Origin: Congeria kusceri
Taxonomy: Eukaryota; Mollusca; Bivalvia; Myida; Dreissenidae
Reading direction: 5' to 3'
NCBI GenBank assembly: GCA_027627225.1
Contig: JAPFQT010000035.1
Coordinates: forward strand, 783,501-847,500
Length of the DNA stretch: 64,000 bases
A model generated the notes under the pieces. It was given only the letters and a program-made list of their open reading frames with translations, was not told the DNA's origin and ran no database searches. Shown one piece after another: positions 21,068-33,454 of the stretch; position 1 is the first letter of the stretch, and every line of letters starts with the position of its first letter. The position numbers and the translations under genes were made by a program.

Positions 21068-21765
21068 TGTAGGATCTAATTTTTCACAAATCACATTTTT
21101 CACACATGTGAAAAAAAGGATCTAATTTTTCACATGTGTGAAAAATAGGATCTCATTTTTCACACATCGCAATCTGGCATGGTATGGCGTTGCATGGCAT
21201 GGCATGGCATGTAATGTACGGTATGGTTTGTAATGCTATGGTATGGAAATGTACCGTACGGTACGGTACAGTACGGTACGGTACTGTACGGTTAGATACG
21301 GTATGGTTAGGGACGGTACAATACGGTAAGGAACGATATGGTACCGTACGATACGATACGGGAGGTACGGTACGCTACGCTACTTTACTGTCCAAACTTA
21401 CGTACTAACATGTGCGGAGGTTCTAATAAGATCATTATACTACCGTCCGTGTATGCGTGTATTCTAGTTCGGGCGGACATATGCATGGTTATTTTGGTTT
21501 TAATAATCCAAAATATGACGTGCCTTTGTACATACGCTCGGATGCGTGCATTGGTTAATATCCCAATAAAAAGGTGCACGTTCGTATGAACGTACGCGAG
21601 TACATATACATTTCTATCTCCTAATTAGACCGTACAAACGTATTGACTAACGATTAAGCGCATGCATACATAAGTAGCTCCTAAATAGGGCTTAGTTTCT
21701 CATAGTGATGACGATACTGATGATGACGTTAAGTATAATGATAATAATGGTGATGACGAAAATAA
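21068..21765. mobile_element. TIR element (TTTTTCACAAATCA family), copy A, cut by the duplication junction
   Basis: The left end GTAGGATCTAATTTTTCACA, AATCACATTTTTCACACATG is present. The matching right end seen at 31810-31891 is missing because the element is cut at 21765. The interior holds a TGGCAT/GTACGGTAC-type microsatellite (21176-21400) and a GAT-rich start. Confidence 0.7.
21176..21400. repeat. GGTACGGTAC / TGGCATGGTA microsatellite (copy A)
   Basis: Runs of TGGCATGGCATGGCATG pass into GTACGGTACGGTACAGTACG. Open frames here are low-complexity by-products. Repeated at 30975-31200. Confidence 0.85.
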
Positions 21766-21898
21766 ATATGTACACCAAAATTTCATATTTCACTGCGTAA
21801 TTTACGCGTGTAAGCGCCTTATCTGGGCTTCTGACTTATGTCCTATGATTCGCATAAACTGCTATACTGCCGCTGTTTTTGCTTGAATACATATCAAA

Positions 21899-22505
21899 TC
21901 GTACCTGACAGGTGTACACATTATAACTAGTTAAATTCACAATTCCTGAGACAGTGTTCACGTTAGAACTATCCCAATTCACAGCTCCTGACCCAGTGCA
22001 CACATAGGAACTAGACAAATTCACAGTACAAGACACAGTGAACACATTAGAACAAGCGAAATTCACAGTATTTGATCTAGTGTGCACATTAGAACTAGCA
22101 AAATTCACAGTACCATACCCAGTGTACACATACGAACTAGCGAAATTTACAGCATCTGACATTGTGCGCACATTAGAACTGGCGAAATTCACAGCACCTG
22201 ACCCAGTGTACACATACGAACTAGCGAAATTTACAGCATCTGACATTATGCGCACATTAGAACTGGCGAAATTCACAGAACTCAGCCCAGTGTACACATA
22301 AGAACAAGCCAAATTAACAGCATTTGATCTAGTGTGAACATTAGAACTAGCAACATTCACAGTACCTGACCCAGTGTACACATAAGTACTAGCGAAATTT
22401 ACAGCTTCGGACATTGTGCGCACATTAGAACTAGCGAAATTCACTGAACTTGGCCCAGTGTACCGGTACACATTAGAACTACCGAAATTAACAGTACACA
22501 GTAAG
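21899..22505. repeat. 42-bp satellite derived from the exon 2 donor (copy B)
   Basis: Equivalent of 11830-12435, with the same order of variant units and a few substitutions. The 211-codon minus frame is preserved here too. Confidence 0.88.
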
Positions 22506-23438
22506 AGGTGGGGACATTCACGGTACCTGACCCAGTGTGTACATTACAACTAGCGAAATTCACAGTACACAGTAAGAGGCGGCGAAATTCACAGTACACA
22601 GTTAGAGGCGGGTAAATTAACAGTACACAGTAAGAGGCGGCGAAATTCACAGTACACAGTAAGAGGCGGGGAAATTTACTGTACACAGTAAAAGGCGGCG
22701 AAATTCACAGTACACAGTAACAGGCGGGGAAATTTACTGTACACAGTAAGAGGCGGCGAAATTCACAGTACACAGTAAGAGGCGGGGAAATTCACTGTAC
22801 ACAGTAAGAGGCGGCAAAATGAACAGTACACAGTAAGAGGCGGCGAAATTCACAGTACACAGTAAGAGGCGGCGAAGATCACAGTACACAGTAAGAGGCG
22901 GGGAAATTCACAGTACACAGTAAGAGGCGGAGAAATTCACAGTACACAGTAAGAAGCGGGGAAATTCACAGTACACAGTAAGAGGCGGGGAAATTCACAG
23001 TACACAGTAAGAGTCGGGGAAATTCACTGTACACAGTAAGAAGCGGGTAAATTCACAGTACACAGTAAGAGGCGGCGAAATTCACTATACACAGGAAGAG
23101 GCGGAGAAATTTACTGTACACAGTAAGAGGCGGGGAAATTCACAGTACACAGTAAAAGGTGGGGAAATTCACAGTATACAGTAAGAGGCGGGGAAATTCA
23201 CAGTACACACTAAGAGGTGGGGAAATTCACAGAACACAGTAAGAGGTGGGGAAATTCACCATACAAAGTAAGAGGCGGGTAAATTCACAGTACATAGTAA
23301 GAGGCGGGTAAATTCACAGTACACAGGAAGAGGCGGGTAAATTCACAGTACACAGTAAGAGGTGGGGAAATTCACAGTACACAGTAAGAGACGGGGAAAT
23401 TCACTGTACACAGTAAGAGGCGGGGAGATTCACTGTAC
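22506..23438. repeat. 29-bp satellite directly abutting the exon 2 donor (copy B)
   Basis: Equivalent of 12436-13427 with about two monomers fewer. It again starts at the donor GT of exon 2 (gene sense). Confidence 0.93.
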
Positions 23439-23645
23439 CTGACCCAGGGGATTCCCGGAAGCTTCTATTGCCGTCTTCAGCCCCAGCCCCGACGCTGCTC
23501 CTGACTCACCTATCAGGTTGTGTCCGCACGCGTGACCTATTTCCGGAAGTGCGTCATATTCGCTGATGAACGTCACGTTGGGACCGTCAGCGCGTGACCC
23601 GTGGGAAGCCCTAAACGCCGTCTTGAGCTTGAAGGAACGCTGGGT
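23439..23645 (-). CDS. PM20D2: PM20D2-like M20 peptidase, exon 2, copy B
   Basis: The same 69-codon exon as 13428-13634, with one visible change (GLGLKTAIEAS instead of GLGLKAAIEAS). It has the same acceptor CATATTCAG/ACCC and donor GGTCAG/GTACAG, and an intact SEYDALPEIGHACGHN. As both ends are phase 0, a transcript could include this copy, copy A or both without changing frame. Only the exon 1/exon 2 part of the gene is doubled; exons 3 to 6 exist once. Confidence 0.9.
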
Positions 23646-24030
23646 CTGAATATGACGTAAAATCATGTCGTATAGACGTGAATATATGACAATTCTATAA
23701 TGGCGTACAAGCATGCCGTAGACACGTGAATAGTTAAAGATTCTATAATGGCGTACAATCATGACGTAGAGACGTGAATAGTTAAAGATTCTATAATGGC
23801 GTACAATCATGCCGTAGAGACGTGAATAATTAAAGATTCTATAATGGCGTACAACCGTGCCGTACAAACGTGAATAGTTAAAGATTCTATAATGACGTAC
23901 AATCATGTCGTGCAGTCGTGAATATATGAAGATATTATAATGGCGTAAAATCGTGTCGTACAGACGTGAAAATAAATTATGAAGATTCTATAATGGCGTA
24001 CAATCATGCCGTACACAAGTGAATATGTGA
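23646..24030. repeat. 48-bp satellite abutting the exon 2 acceptor (copy B)
   Basis: About eight units of the same 48-bp monomer as at 13635-14165, roughly three fewer than copy A. It is open in frame with exon 2 as in copy A. Confidence 0.9.
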
Positions 24031-24245
24031 AGATCTAGTAAGTGACCACAAATACGTGAATTCATTGTTTCAATCAGGGATTATTACGACCAGCGCGGAT
24101 TTACGTGATTTTGGAGTAAGAGTGAAAAAGTCATTTCCTACCAACCCATACATGTTAAACATGTATACATTTTGCAAAACAATGACAGTTACATTGCGCG
24201 ATATCATAGTTAAAGCTTTTTTGCAGATATTTAAAACGTGTCCAC

Positions 24246-24522
24246 GGTTTCCGTGGCCTAGTGGTTAGGGCGTCGCCTAGTGGTTAGGGCGTCGCCTAAG
24301 GAGCGGGAGGCCGAAGGTTCGAGTCCTACACAGGGCGAGTTCTGATATGGCCGGTTGCCTACCCAGCAGCTAGTTAAATCAAGGGGTACCGATTGCGTTC
24401 CTGCCAAGCGCCCGGCATATAGGATAGGAATCTGGAGTAAAAATGTTCATCAGTAAAGGTGTCTCATAAGTCAAAACTGGCTGGCCCTTAATCGCGAGGG
24501 GTGACACTATAATAAACTAACA
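24246..24522 (+). mobile_element. tRNA-derived SINE (copy B) with doubled box A segment
   Basis: Same as 14385-14661, including the doubled CCTAGTGGTTAGGGCGTCG, so that doubling predates the 10-kb duplication. Confidence 0.8.
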
Positions 24523-24765
24523 CTTTTTTACTTTACTATTTAAAAACGTGTGCTTACCAATCATTATTAGCAGACAGAGAATGTTTCACTTATTCAAATA
24601 ATTTGAGCATTTTTACGGTGGAGCTGGGGGGGGGGGGTACGGGATGTATGCTTCCGCTTCCGCTCCACTGTAAATCCGCAAATAACTACTAAAGGCAAGC
24701 TTAGTTTTGACATTTTGACAACAATATTGTTTTATTTTCTGTAACACGTTATAAGTACTTATCAC

Positions 24766-24932
24766 CTCGAAACCGTGTTTCTCTAGTCTGTCAGCACTTT
24801 GTGTGCGTGGCGCTCCTCAAAGTTGAGTTCCGGATGTTCCCAAATTTCGGCGCTGAGTGCCGCCAAGTCGCCGGCGGCGGCATCGATGGCCGCGCACGCC
24901 ACTTACTTGAGTCGCTCCCGCTCGGCGGCCAT
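24766..24932 (-). CDS. PM20D2: PM20D2-like M20 peptidase, exon 1 (N-terminus), copy B, broken
   Basis: Reads from ATG at 24932: MAAERERLK, TAA (24905-24903), then the conserved IDAAAGDLATLSAEIWEHPE block and NFEERHAHKVLTD. A frameshift follows, then LEKHGFE to a donor GAG/GTGATAAG at 24766/24765. It differs from copy A at only a few bases; here the GGT for Gly in KHGFE is kept, where copy A has GTT. It has the same nonsense codon and frameshift as copy A. This is the 5'-most exon of the locus in gene sense, with its own copy of the CRE-bearing upstream region. Confidence 0.8.
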
Positions 24933-25005
24933 GTCAAGGCAGTGGTCGGTGATTTGTTCGCGTGGATGGAGGCGGAAGTGTTTGGTAGTGACGCAACAGC
25001 GTTGA

Positions 25006-25013
25006 TGACGTCA
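25006..25013. promoter_or_regulatory. Full CRE (TGACGTCA) upstream of exon 1, copy B
   Basis: Same site and spacing as 15145-15152. It would serve the outer, 5'-most promoter of the doubled locus. Role inferred. Confidence 0.42.
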
Positions 25014-25521
25014 TACTGGTGGAATATGCAAAATATGATAACGTTTGACCGATATTCAAGGTATTAATAATAATTATTTATTTTACTAAGGAATCTCATT
25101 AAGACAATACATTGAAACAAAGTAATAGTAAACGCGAAATAATGGCAATCTCTTTTACGGTAGTGTTAATTAATCGAGGATATTTGTTGATTTCGGTGTA
25201 AGATCGTATTTTATTCCACGAGTGTTCATAGAAAATATCTTTTGCCACCTTTGTAAGATTTTAATTGTTATATAATTGGGTTTTATTGGAAAAGCTCGCG
25301 GGATTCATAACATCATGACGTTAAAATAATGACGTCATTTCATAATGTTGAGTCCGGCATCGTTGACGGTCCGTTTCATTTACTATATTAAATCGGGAAC
25401 CAGAGTGAAACAGTGAAAATTACCAGAGTGGTAATTTCCACTGTTTTAAAACAGTGAAATACCAATTTTATTTCACTGATATTTCATGATAAATCATTGG
25501 AAAGCATAAAATAAATAATAA

Positions 25522-28477
25522 TGTTCGTTTGCGGGCCTTTAACATCACTTATAAAGAGAAAGGTTACTGTGAAGCACGGCTATTAAAAGTAATTTTAATC
25601 AGAAAAACAACAAAAATCAATGTTTTAAACATTCAGTTCTGTATAATGATGTTTCTACAACGGAAAGCGTTATGTACCCGTGGTTTATTTTGCAAATATT
25701 CGCACGTTAGATAAGAAGACATGAAGGTAGATACTTAAATATTAGTTTTTGAGCATTGCTATTTGTATGGGTGGTTTATCAAATCTCGCCCGAAATAAGA
25801 CAAGAAATGTCTTTAAAAAAGACAATCGGCGTTGACATTAATATACCGAGATACCATTTTTACCCTAAACATAAGATAACAAGAGGGTCAAGATGGTCGG
25901 TTACGTGGCTTCTCGGACCCCAGATTTTTCGGTCTCAAGCTATATAAGGAGACTTCTCGGACCCAGGTTTTTTGGGAAACCATAAGAAAGCGTTTTGGAT
26001 CCCAAAATTAATTTGCGATTAATTCAATAATTATTAATATTTGTACGGTAAATAAACCGATCATACCGCCCCATGTTTTCACCAGTGATACATGAATAAC
26101 CTAAATAATTTACGTAAACATAATTATTATATAAATGTGTCAGCCAAATTTAACAAAATAACATAACAATGTACGAAAATAATTGCGGGAATTAATGAAA
26201 ATTATTTTTTATCAGATTATCGTATAGTTATTCTTAAGTAATATACCCTACCTACATCTTGGAAGTTATTTATGCATAATACATACACATTTCGAAGTCG
26301 ATTTTTCATTTATAGGCTAAAAAAAGTCAATGATTTGTTTCCCAGGCCGCGCCGCAACGTATTTTTATGGCCGCCACGAATTTGATTTAATGCCAAAAGA
26401 AATTATATTTTTAATATTTTTTGACGATCGCGCCCGGGATTTAAAGGAGCAGTCCAGAAATATGTTAATAACAATGAAACTTTGTAGAAAGTTTTTTTAA
26501 TGGGCATGTTACCGAACAAAATAACAAAACTACGCTATTGAAATCCGTGAATGATTAACATTTTGGTAACTTGCTGTCGTCTATTTTCTGCATGCGATAA
26601 CTGGTGACGACTCAGGAGTAAACCAGTATGTACATTATAGTATTTCGTTCGTACCAAGCGCTTTTGAACAATGCCTTTCGTAAATAAGAAACATATTCCG
26701 GACGAATAAACACCATAAACGTTCATAAGAACTATTACTAAAATTACGATGTATTGATGGATAACGGCTTAATATTAAGCGAATCCGCATTTTAACATAG
26801 CGGAAGATATTTCTGTATTTTCAGTAACTTTTTTCCTGTCTGAAATATTGTGTAAATTTTGAAAAAACAGTCATATTCGATTGGGAGCCTTTATAAATAT
26901 GTTCTATTTCATGATTTAAACTTTTGTTTCGTAGATGCTTTTGCTTGAATAATATTTCGTATTTCACTCCATATTTTTTAAAGAAAATCTGTGTCAATAT
27001 AAGTCCTATGGAAACAATCGAAAATGCCAGCTGCATTGACAAGTGTTGATTTTCCTTTCCAAAAATTATTGGTGATTTACTGCAAAAATAATTTCTATTT
27101 TTGACAGTTATAAAAAATATGAAGTACGAAAGGTTAAATTCTATAAATAAATACAAGTATTTTAATGCTGCTGGTGTATCAATTTGAAGGCACTTTGTTA
27201 ATTATGAACATTCGAATTGATTGCCTTTTTACATCAGCTTTCATAAATGACGGTTTGTGATTAATAAATCTGTAGTTAGAATTTAAAAAAAGGAATGCTT
27301 ATGTTGTTGTTAAAACTTAATATTGTCTTTAATCTGTACTTAATTACTAAGCCAATAGAAAAGAGTAGGAGAAAAAATACTTCAATTTAAAAAACTCGCC
27401 CTCCCTCCTGACTATTTGGAAAAAGTGCCTGAGAAACAATGCATTATTTTTCTTTAGCAGTATACCCTGTATCCTAATGAAAAGCAATCTTCAGAGAACA
27501 TTCAGCGCATTTGAAACAATGATGACTTCCATTTTGATAGCACAAAAATAAAATTTCATAAGACTATGAAAATTATATTCGGTAGGAACATGATGTATCA
27601 AGGGTTTCTGTGCATAATTGGTTGTGCAAATCACGTATTTGTGCAAATGAAGTAAAAGTAACACGAATAACATGTGAACGTATTCAGAGACTTATTTCAC
27701 CACATTTTATTTATTGAAAGTTATCTTGTTATAGGTTGATTAACATCTACTGAAGAAGTTGATAAAAATGTGTAATTCACATTAATTATTAACAGAACGC
27801 AACCACAGTTCAATTTCAAATAAACATGCACAGCCAGTTTAATAACATAAATTCCCCCTTTATTGAAATATTTGCTCTTATGATTCTCTGAACGCTAAAT
27901 GATGCATACATATTATAACAGCTATTCGCCGGCGGCTAAACGAGAACTATTTTTAGAAAGATCGTGAGTGTGTTGAACTCACTAGAATCAATTGTTATTT
28001 ATAGAGCGTACCGCTAGGCTGAACAAAATAGTTGATTAATTCTGGGAATGAACATAATAATTATTATGTTCATGACATACAATGAGAAAATATGTTAATA
28101 CTTATGCTCAGTTCTAGAGTGTATATCGAAAATATATTTATAACTTTATTGTAACCGCTTATGTAAACAATTATGTAAATTTTTAATCCCCAAAAGTATG
28201 CAACAGTTATTAGAAAATTTGCCCAATTCTATTGGCATTCAATTTTCCCGCTGCATAATTATCGCAAGAAATCTAGGTCAAAAGTGACTTTAGACAGCTA
28301 CGCCGAAAAAAGAAAGCAAACACAATTCAATTTCAAAGCAACAACTATAGTAAAGTATATGGTATAGAAATGACATAATACATTTCACATATAGAGAACA
28401 GTTATTTCCCCTTTATTACTGTTTCCCTTAACTGAAATCAAGAATAACTACATCAATTACTTACATAAATAGACACT
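25522..28477. other. AT-rich non-coding DNA (copy B)
   Basis: The counterpart of 15661-18681, upstream of the whole PM20D2 locus. It has no recognisable gene and the same GAACATAATAATTATTATGTTC palindrome near 28050. Confidence 0.4.
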
Positions 28478-29194
28478 TTACTGGCGCAGTGCCTAAATCC
28501 GCCACTTGCCTAAATCCGCCACCCTATCCAAATAAGCGTTTTTTACCGGCGATTTCTATTTTGTTGATCTTGATCAATCAGATACTTTCCCTTAACCACG
28601 CTGAACAGTTTTCATCTTGATTTGTGCATAAATGAATGTTTTATCCAATTATTTTGTATCTAACCCCTAAATGAAAACATGCTGCATGCGGGGAATCTAT
28701 TTCATACTGCGCATGCAACATTTTGAGGCCCCGCATGGTGTCCATGATTAAATTAAATTATCGTCCTTTAATATTATGTCTATGTGAGCATGTGTAGCAT
28801 AAAAATAACCATTATGTATTGGCATTACATACAATTTTAAACACTAGAAAATGAACCTTAAATAAACCAAAGTAGGAGTTTTGTCAAAAGAAGTGAGTAG
28901 AAGTTACTTTGAAAAACAGAATTCATAAAATAATATTATTGTCGAGCAATCTGAACACTTTAAAGAAGGGTGGCGGATTTAGGCACTCCCACGCTCATTT
29001 TTTACACTGTTGAGGCCTTCAATCTCAATAAATATTTTTCATTTGCCAAGTATTTGAAATGTAACCAAAACAGGCCAGTAAATACACATTAAACCTAACT
29101 TGATTTATGTGAAATTTTATGTCAATCCGTAAACAACTTTTGAAAATATCGTAGAAATACCCACATGTGGCGGATTTAGGCACTGCGCCAGTAA
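28478..29194. mobile_element. Non-autonomous TIR element (TTACTGGCGCAGTGCC family), copy B
   Basis: Terminal repeats at 28478-28505 and 29167-29194, with the inner inverted CCTAAATCCGCC / GGCGGATTTAGG pair also present. In this copy both outer ends read CCTAAATCCGCCAC perfectly; copy A has one mismatch. Confidence 0.85.
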
Positions 29195-29779
29195 TGACTT
29201 TGTTAACTTCTGTGGCAGAAAAATCCAATAAACAAATACATTTAAAATTGGTGATTAACATAAAATAATATAATCTGCTATAAAGCCTACTGCGTAGTAT
29301 TAAAACACTTTAGTCTATAAACATATTTTTATTTCCGTTTATTTCCGTGAACGAAAGCAATATTTGAAACTGAAATTGACAATGATGAATGAAGAATGAA
29401 ACTAGTAAAAAGATATTTAAAATGCTACAACAGTAAACAAACAATATACACAATTAATTATACAATATAGAGCATACATACATATAAAAATTATATAAAT
29501 ACCAATATTTTTAACCCTACCAAAAGTTCAATACAGTTAAACATTTAAATCAGAAATATAATCAAAGTAAAATGATTTCTCCTCACACAAACATTTTGTG
29601 TCGAGTGTACAGCGAAACTGTGTATGAATATATTTGCAACCTCTCGCTCAAAGCGACCGAAAGTCGCTATACACTGCTGCGGACGATACGCCAGTTTTCC
29701 GCTGAATGGTGACACAACCAAACATAATCACCACTGATATGAACAGTCATAAAATATCCGCGAGGAGGTGTTATTATGT

Positions 29780-30707
29780 TCTAGATCTCTTGAAGGTCAG
29801 AAACCAGGAAATCAAATCCCCATAGCGTCCCACTATAAAATAGCAAAATCTCCTGGAGTCGGACGCCACTTTTCTTTGATTCACATATTGCTAGTCTGGT
29901 CACTTTGGAAAGATGTTTCTCTCTACTTTCAAAATTTAAAATATGACTAGACATTTGTCCGTAGGACACGGATGCCCACACATTCCGCTTGTTGTCACAG
30001 AACTCTGCTGATGTTGGGAAAAATGCACAAAACTACCCAGGTGCACAAGTTCACATGCTGATGAATATGTTATATGTTTATAAAGTTTCATAAGTCTAGA
30101 AGTTATACTTTTTTAGTTACATGCGACACAAATCCAAAAATGTCATTTTGTTGCTACAAAGGGCCATAACTCTACTGGTGGCGGAAAAAAACTGCACCAA
30201 AATACCCAGGTGCACAAGGCCACATATTAATTAATATGTATATAAAGTTTCATTACTTTAGCAGTAATACTTTTTGACTTACGTGCGACGCAAGTCCAAA
30301 AATGTTATTATTTGCTAAAGAAGGGCCATAACTCCGCTGATGAATGAAAACATTGCACCAAAATACCCAGGTGCACAAGTTCACATGCTGATTAATATGT
30401 TTTTAAAGTTTCATCACACTAGCAGCAATACTTTTTGAGTTAGGCGCGACACACGTCCAAACATGTCCTTTTTTGATAAAAAAAATGGCTATAACTCCCC
30501 TGATGTCGGAAAAAAAATGCACAAAAATACCCAGGTACACAAGCCCCAATGCCGATGAATATGCTTATCAAGTTTCATCACTCTAGCAATTATACTTTTT
30601 GAGTTATGCGCGACATAAAAATCCGACGGACGGACAGACGGACGGACGGACAAGGGCAAATCTATATGCCCCCCCCCCCCCCTCTAAAGTGGGGGCATAA
30701 AAATGTT
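29780..30707. repeat. Internally tandem element, ~120-bp units (copy B)
   Basis: Counterpart of 19975-20900, with the same GACGGACGGACAGACGGACG tail, a longer poly-C run and the AGTGGGGGCATAAAA end. Confidence 0.75.
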
Positions 30708-30974
30708 ATGTTACTTCATTGTAGTCGCCCGTAAGAAACACAGTATACATTCAACAATGTCAGAATGCAGTCCATAATAAACTACTAAAAATCAAATTTC
30801 AAGCAATTCGGTGTAACGATATCATCAATGTCCAGTAGACACGGTGTTTTTACAAAATAACAACAGAGCACTGTAGGAGCATATTTTTCACAAATCACAT
30901 ATTTCACAGGTGTGAAAAATAGGATCTAATTTTTTATAGGTGTGAAAAATAGGATCTCATTTTTCACACATCGC

Positions 30975-31200
30975 AATCTGGCATGGTATGGCGTTGCATG
31001 GCATGGCATGGTATGTACGGTATTGTTTGTAATGCTATGGTATGGAAATGTACCGTACGGTACGGTACAGTACGGAACGGTACTGTACGGTTAGATACGG
31101 TATGGTTAGGTACGGTACGATACGGTAAGGAACGATATGGTACCGTACGATACGATACGGGAGGTACGGTACGCTACGCTACTTTACTGTCCAAACGTAC
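30975..31200. repeat. GGTACGGTAC / TGGCATGGTA microsatellite (copy B)
   Basis: Same array as 21176-21400, with small differences. Confidence 0.83.
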
Positions 31201-31504
31201 ATACTAACATGTGCGGAGGTTCTAATAAGATCATTATATTACCGTCCGTGAATGCGTGTATTCTAGTCCGGGCGGATATATGCATGGTTATTTTGGTTTT
31301 AAGAATCCAAAATAGGACGTGCCTTTGTACATACGTTCGGATGCGTGCATTGGTTAATATCCGAATAAAAAGGTGCACGTTCGTATGAACGTACGCGAGT
31401 ACATATACATTTCTATCTCCTAATTAGACCGTACAAACGTATTGACAAACGATTAAGCGCATGCATACATAAGTAGCTCCTAAATAGGGCTTAGTTTCTC
31501 ATAG

Positions 31505-31685
31505 TGATGACGATACTGATGATGACGTTAAGTATAATGATAATAATGGTGATGACGAAAATAATTATTATGACGATGATGACGATGATGACGATGATGA
31601 TGATGACGATGGTGACGATGATGGTGACGATGATGATGATGACGACGATGGTGATGATGATGACGACGATGATGATGATTACTGT
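31505..31685. repeat. GATGAC / GATGATGAC microsatellite
   Basis: About 180 bp of (GATGAC)-type repeats. The right breakpoint of the duplicated unit (31564) lies in it. The Met/Thr-rich and Ile/Val-rich open frames across it are by-products. Confidence 0.85.
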
Positions 31686-31899
31686 ATAATTATGCTCCAA
31701 ATAATGATTTAATCGCTTGTTGCGATACAATTTCACCCTAAATTCTGTGAAAAATGTGATCCGTAAGCATACCCCCGTTTTGGCCAATCATATTCTTCAC
31801 ACTTATTTAATGTGACAAATTAGATCCTATTCTTCACAGGCGTGTAAAAAATATGATTTGTGAAAAATATGATCCTACATAGCATACGAGCAATAAAGT

Positions 31900-33050
31900 G
31901 GTGCGTGTGACTTGGGTACAAACTAATATTATCTGTAATTTATAAAACCCGGCCTCTCACGCTCCAAATAAAATAAACAATATTATTTATGCTTTCCATT
32001 TGTTCCAATGTTCAAGGTCTGCAACACTGCACTTGAATGCATTACAAAAATGATAGTAAAATCGCAGGAAACCCGCGTTTACTGATTCCAACGTTGAGTT
32101 TACAATTGCCCTTTCTCTTCCGAAATCAGGCCATTTTTTTCTGTGTTTCGGGCAACCCGACTCTACTTAGCAAATAACCCCTGACCCTAAAATTTTCGCG
32201 ACGATTGTTTTTTTTCGTGAAATCTGTATTCGTCAGATATTATATAATTTTAATGTTTTTTTTTTTACCGTAATGTGTCTTTAAAAATGTAAACAAAAAC
32301 CTCAATCCCGACCCTACCTTACATTTTTGGAACCGTTGCCCGAAACACACAATTAATTTTTTAGCCTCACCATAAAATTATATTTTCGACATTCATGCTA
32401 ATAATAGATTGGTGACTATATATATATATATAATTCCACATTTATAGAGCACTCTTTTCATAATGGATATACGTTCAAAAGTGCTTTACACTATATATAC
32501 AATCAATGTATATTGTACATGCATATGTAAAAAATTAAGTGTCAATATAAAACACAACTATGGGCCCTGAACAATATTTTAAAGAACACATGTTGACAAA
32601 AGCTCCCACGGCGACTGTTCTTGTTATAACAGTAACATGTTCACTAGAAAGCAATGGCATCAGATTATTTACATTAGTATGTTTATAGCTTTTTTGTCAC
32701 CGGTTACAAACAATACTGCTCAATTCAATAAAAAGATAAATACATTATTAAATTATTAAATTACATGCATACGTTATCCTATTTTTAAATATGGAAAAAG
32801 ATTTGCCACAAATACCAAAGACATTGGGAGATTGGTAATCATGATCAGGCATAAAGATCGTAATCTAAGTAATATTGTAGCTTGATACTCGCTAATGTTT
32901 ATATGGACAAAGAACAATATCATCGTTGTCAAACAACCCAATAAACAAAGCAAAAAGAAGTTCCGATTCTGAGCAGAGAATAGTAAAAATATGTTTCAAT
33001 TACAATTGCAAAAATATAGGTCAACTCATCTTAAAAGCGAAATAATGTTC
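31900..33050. repeat. Diverged block shared with 42.6-44.3 kb
   Basis: Matching pieces in the same order: TTTATGCTTTCCATTTGTTC (31987) with 42587; GGCCATTTTTTTCTGTGTTT (32129) with 42682; CGTTGCCCGAAACACAC (32334) with 42839; CTTGTTATAACAGTAACATG (32621) with 43653; TTTTGTCACCGGTTACAA (32692) with 43722; AAAGATCGTAATCTAAG (32852) with 44307. No coding frame. Confidence 0.6.
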
Positions 33051-33056
33051 GCATAA

Positions 33057-33205
33057 TTAGTGTTTATCGAGACTAAACAACTCTTTGTCGTTCTGATGCG
33101 TGGCTATTAAACAACTCGGGCTAACGCAATCTTGGTTTAATTCCTACGCATCAGAACTCCACATCGTTGTTTATTGGCCGATAAACAACGATTAATCGAA
33201 ATTTA
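33057..33205. repeat. Foldback element, single-hairpin copy
   Basis: TGTCGTTCTGATGCG...CGCATCAGAACTCCACA nested within GTTTATCGAG.../GTTTATTGGCCGATAAACAA. The same module as 4790-4925. Confidence 0.7.
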
Positions 33206-33454
33206 TTTCTAAATTAATTAACAGAAATGCGTCTTTGACTGCAAGTTGTTGTTTGATTTATGATCCTTTATAATCGTTCATTTGTGCATCATATTTTACA
33301 CCACTTTCATAATTTGCAAAACAAACAGAACTCACGATCTCTCGATCCATTTCACTACTCCATCTTTATTTTTATACGAAACTATCCACTGAATAAAACA
33401 TTCCATGTCCTTTTGGAACCGATATTTGCGTACATTATAAAAGAAATAATTTTC

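Larger units (their letters stand above)
11697..21765. repeat. ~10-kb tandem segmental duplication, copy A
   Basis: From ATATGTACACCAAAATTTCA at 11697, the sequence is repeated in the same orientation and order from 21766. Copy A is 10,069 bp. By eye the copies differ by a few percent and by small indels, mainly in tandem arrays. They share exons 1 and 2, the SINE, the TIR element near 18.7 kb and the microsatellites. Copy A ends at GATGACGAAAATAA and runs straight into copy B. Confidence 0.95.
21766..31564. repeat. ~10-kb tandem segmental duplication, copy B
   Basis: A direct repeat of 11697-21765, 9,799 bp, ending at GATGACGAAAATAA, after which the native right flank (ATTATTATGACGATGATGACG) continues. 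It is shorter mainly through fewer 29-bp and 48-bp monomers and a ~45-bp deletion near 28210. The exon 2 copies differ at about one base in 207; intron DNA differs more. Confidence 0.95.
30872..31891. mobile_element. TIR element (TTTTTCACAAATCA family), complete copy, ~1 kb
   Basis: The left end CTGTAGGAGCATATTTTTCA, CAAATCACATATTTCACAGG is answered by the right end AAATATGATTTGTGAAAAAT, ATGATCCTACATAG. Inner ends GATCTAATTTTT / AATTAGATCCTATTCTTCAC also pair. The interior is microsatellite plus unique DNA. Smaller relatives lie at 39190-39485 and 46368-46682. Confidence 0.75.

Noticed and set aside
31491..31787. Ile/Val-rich hydrophobic 98-codon frame resembling a membrane protein
   Set aside because: Translation of the GATGAC microsatellite; the apparent hydrophobicity is from repeats.
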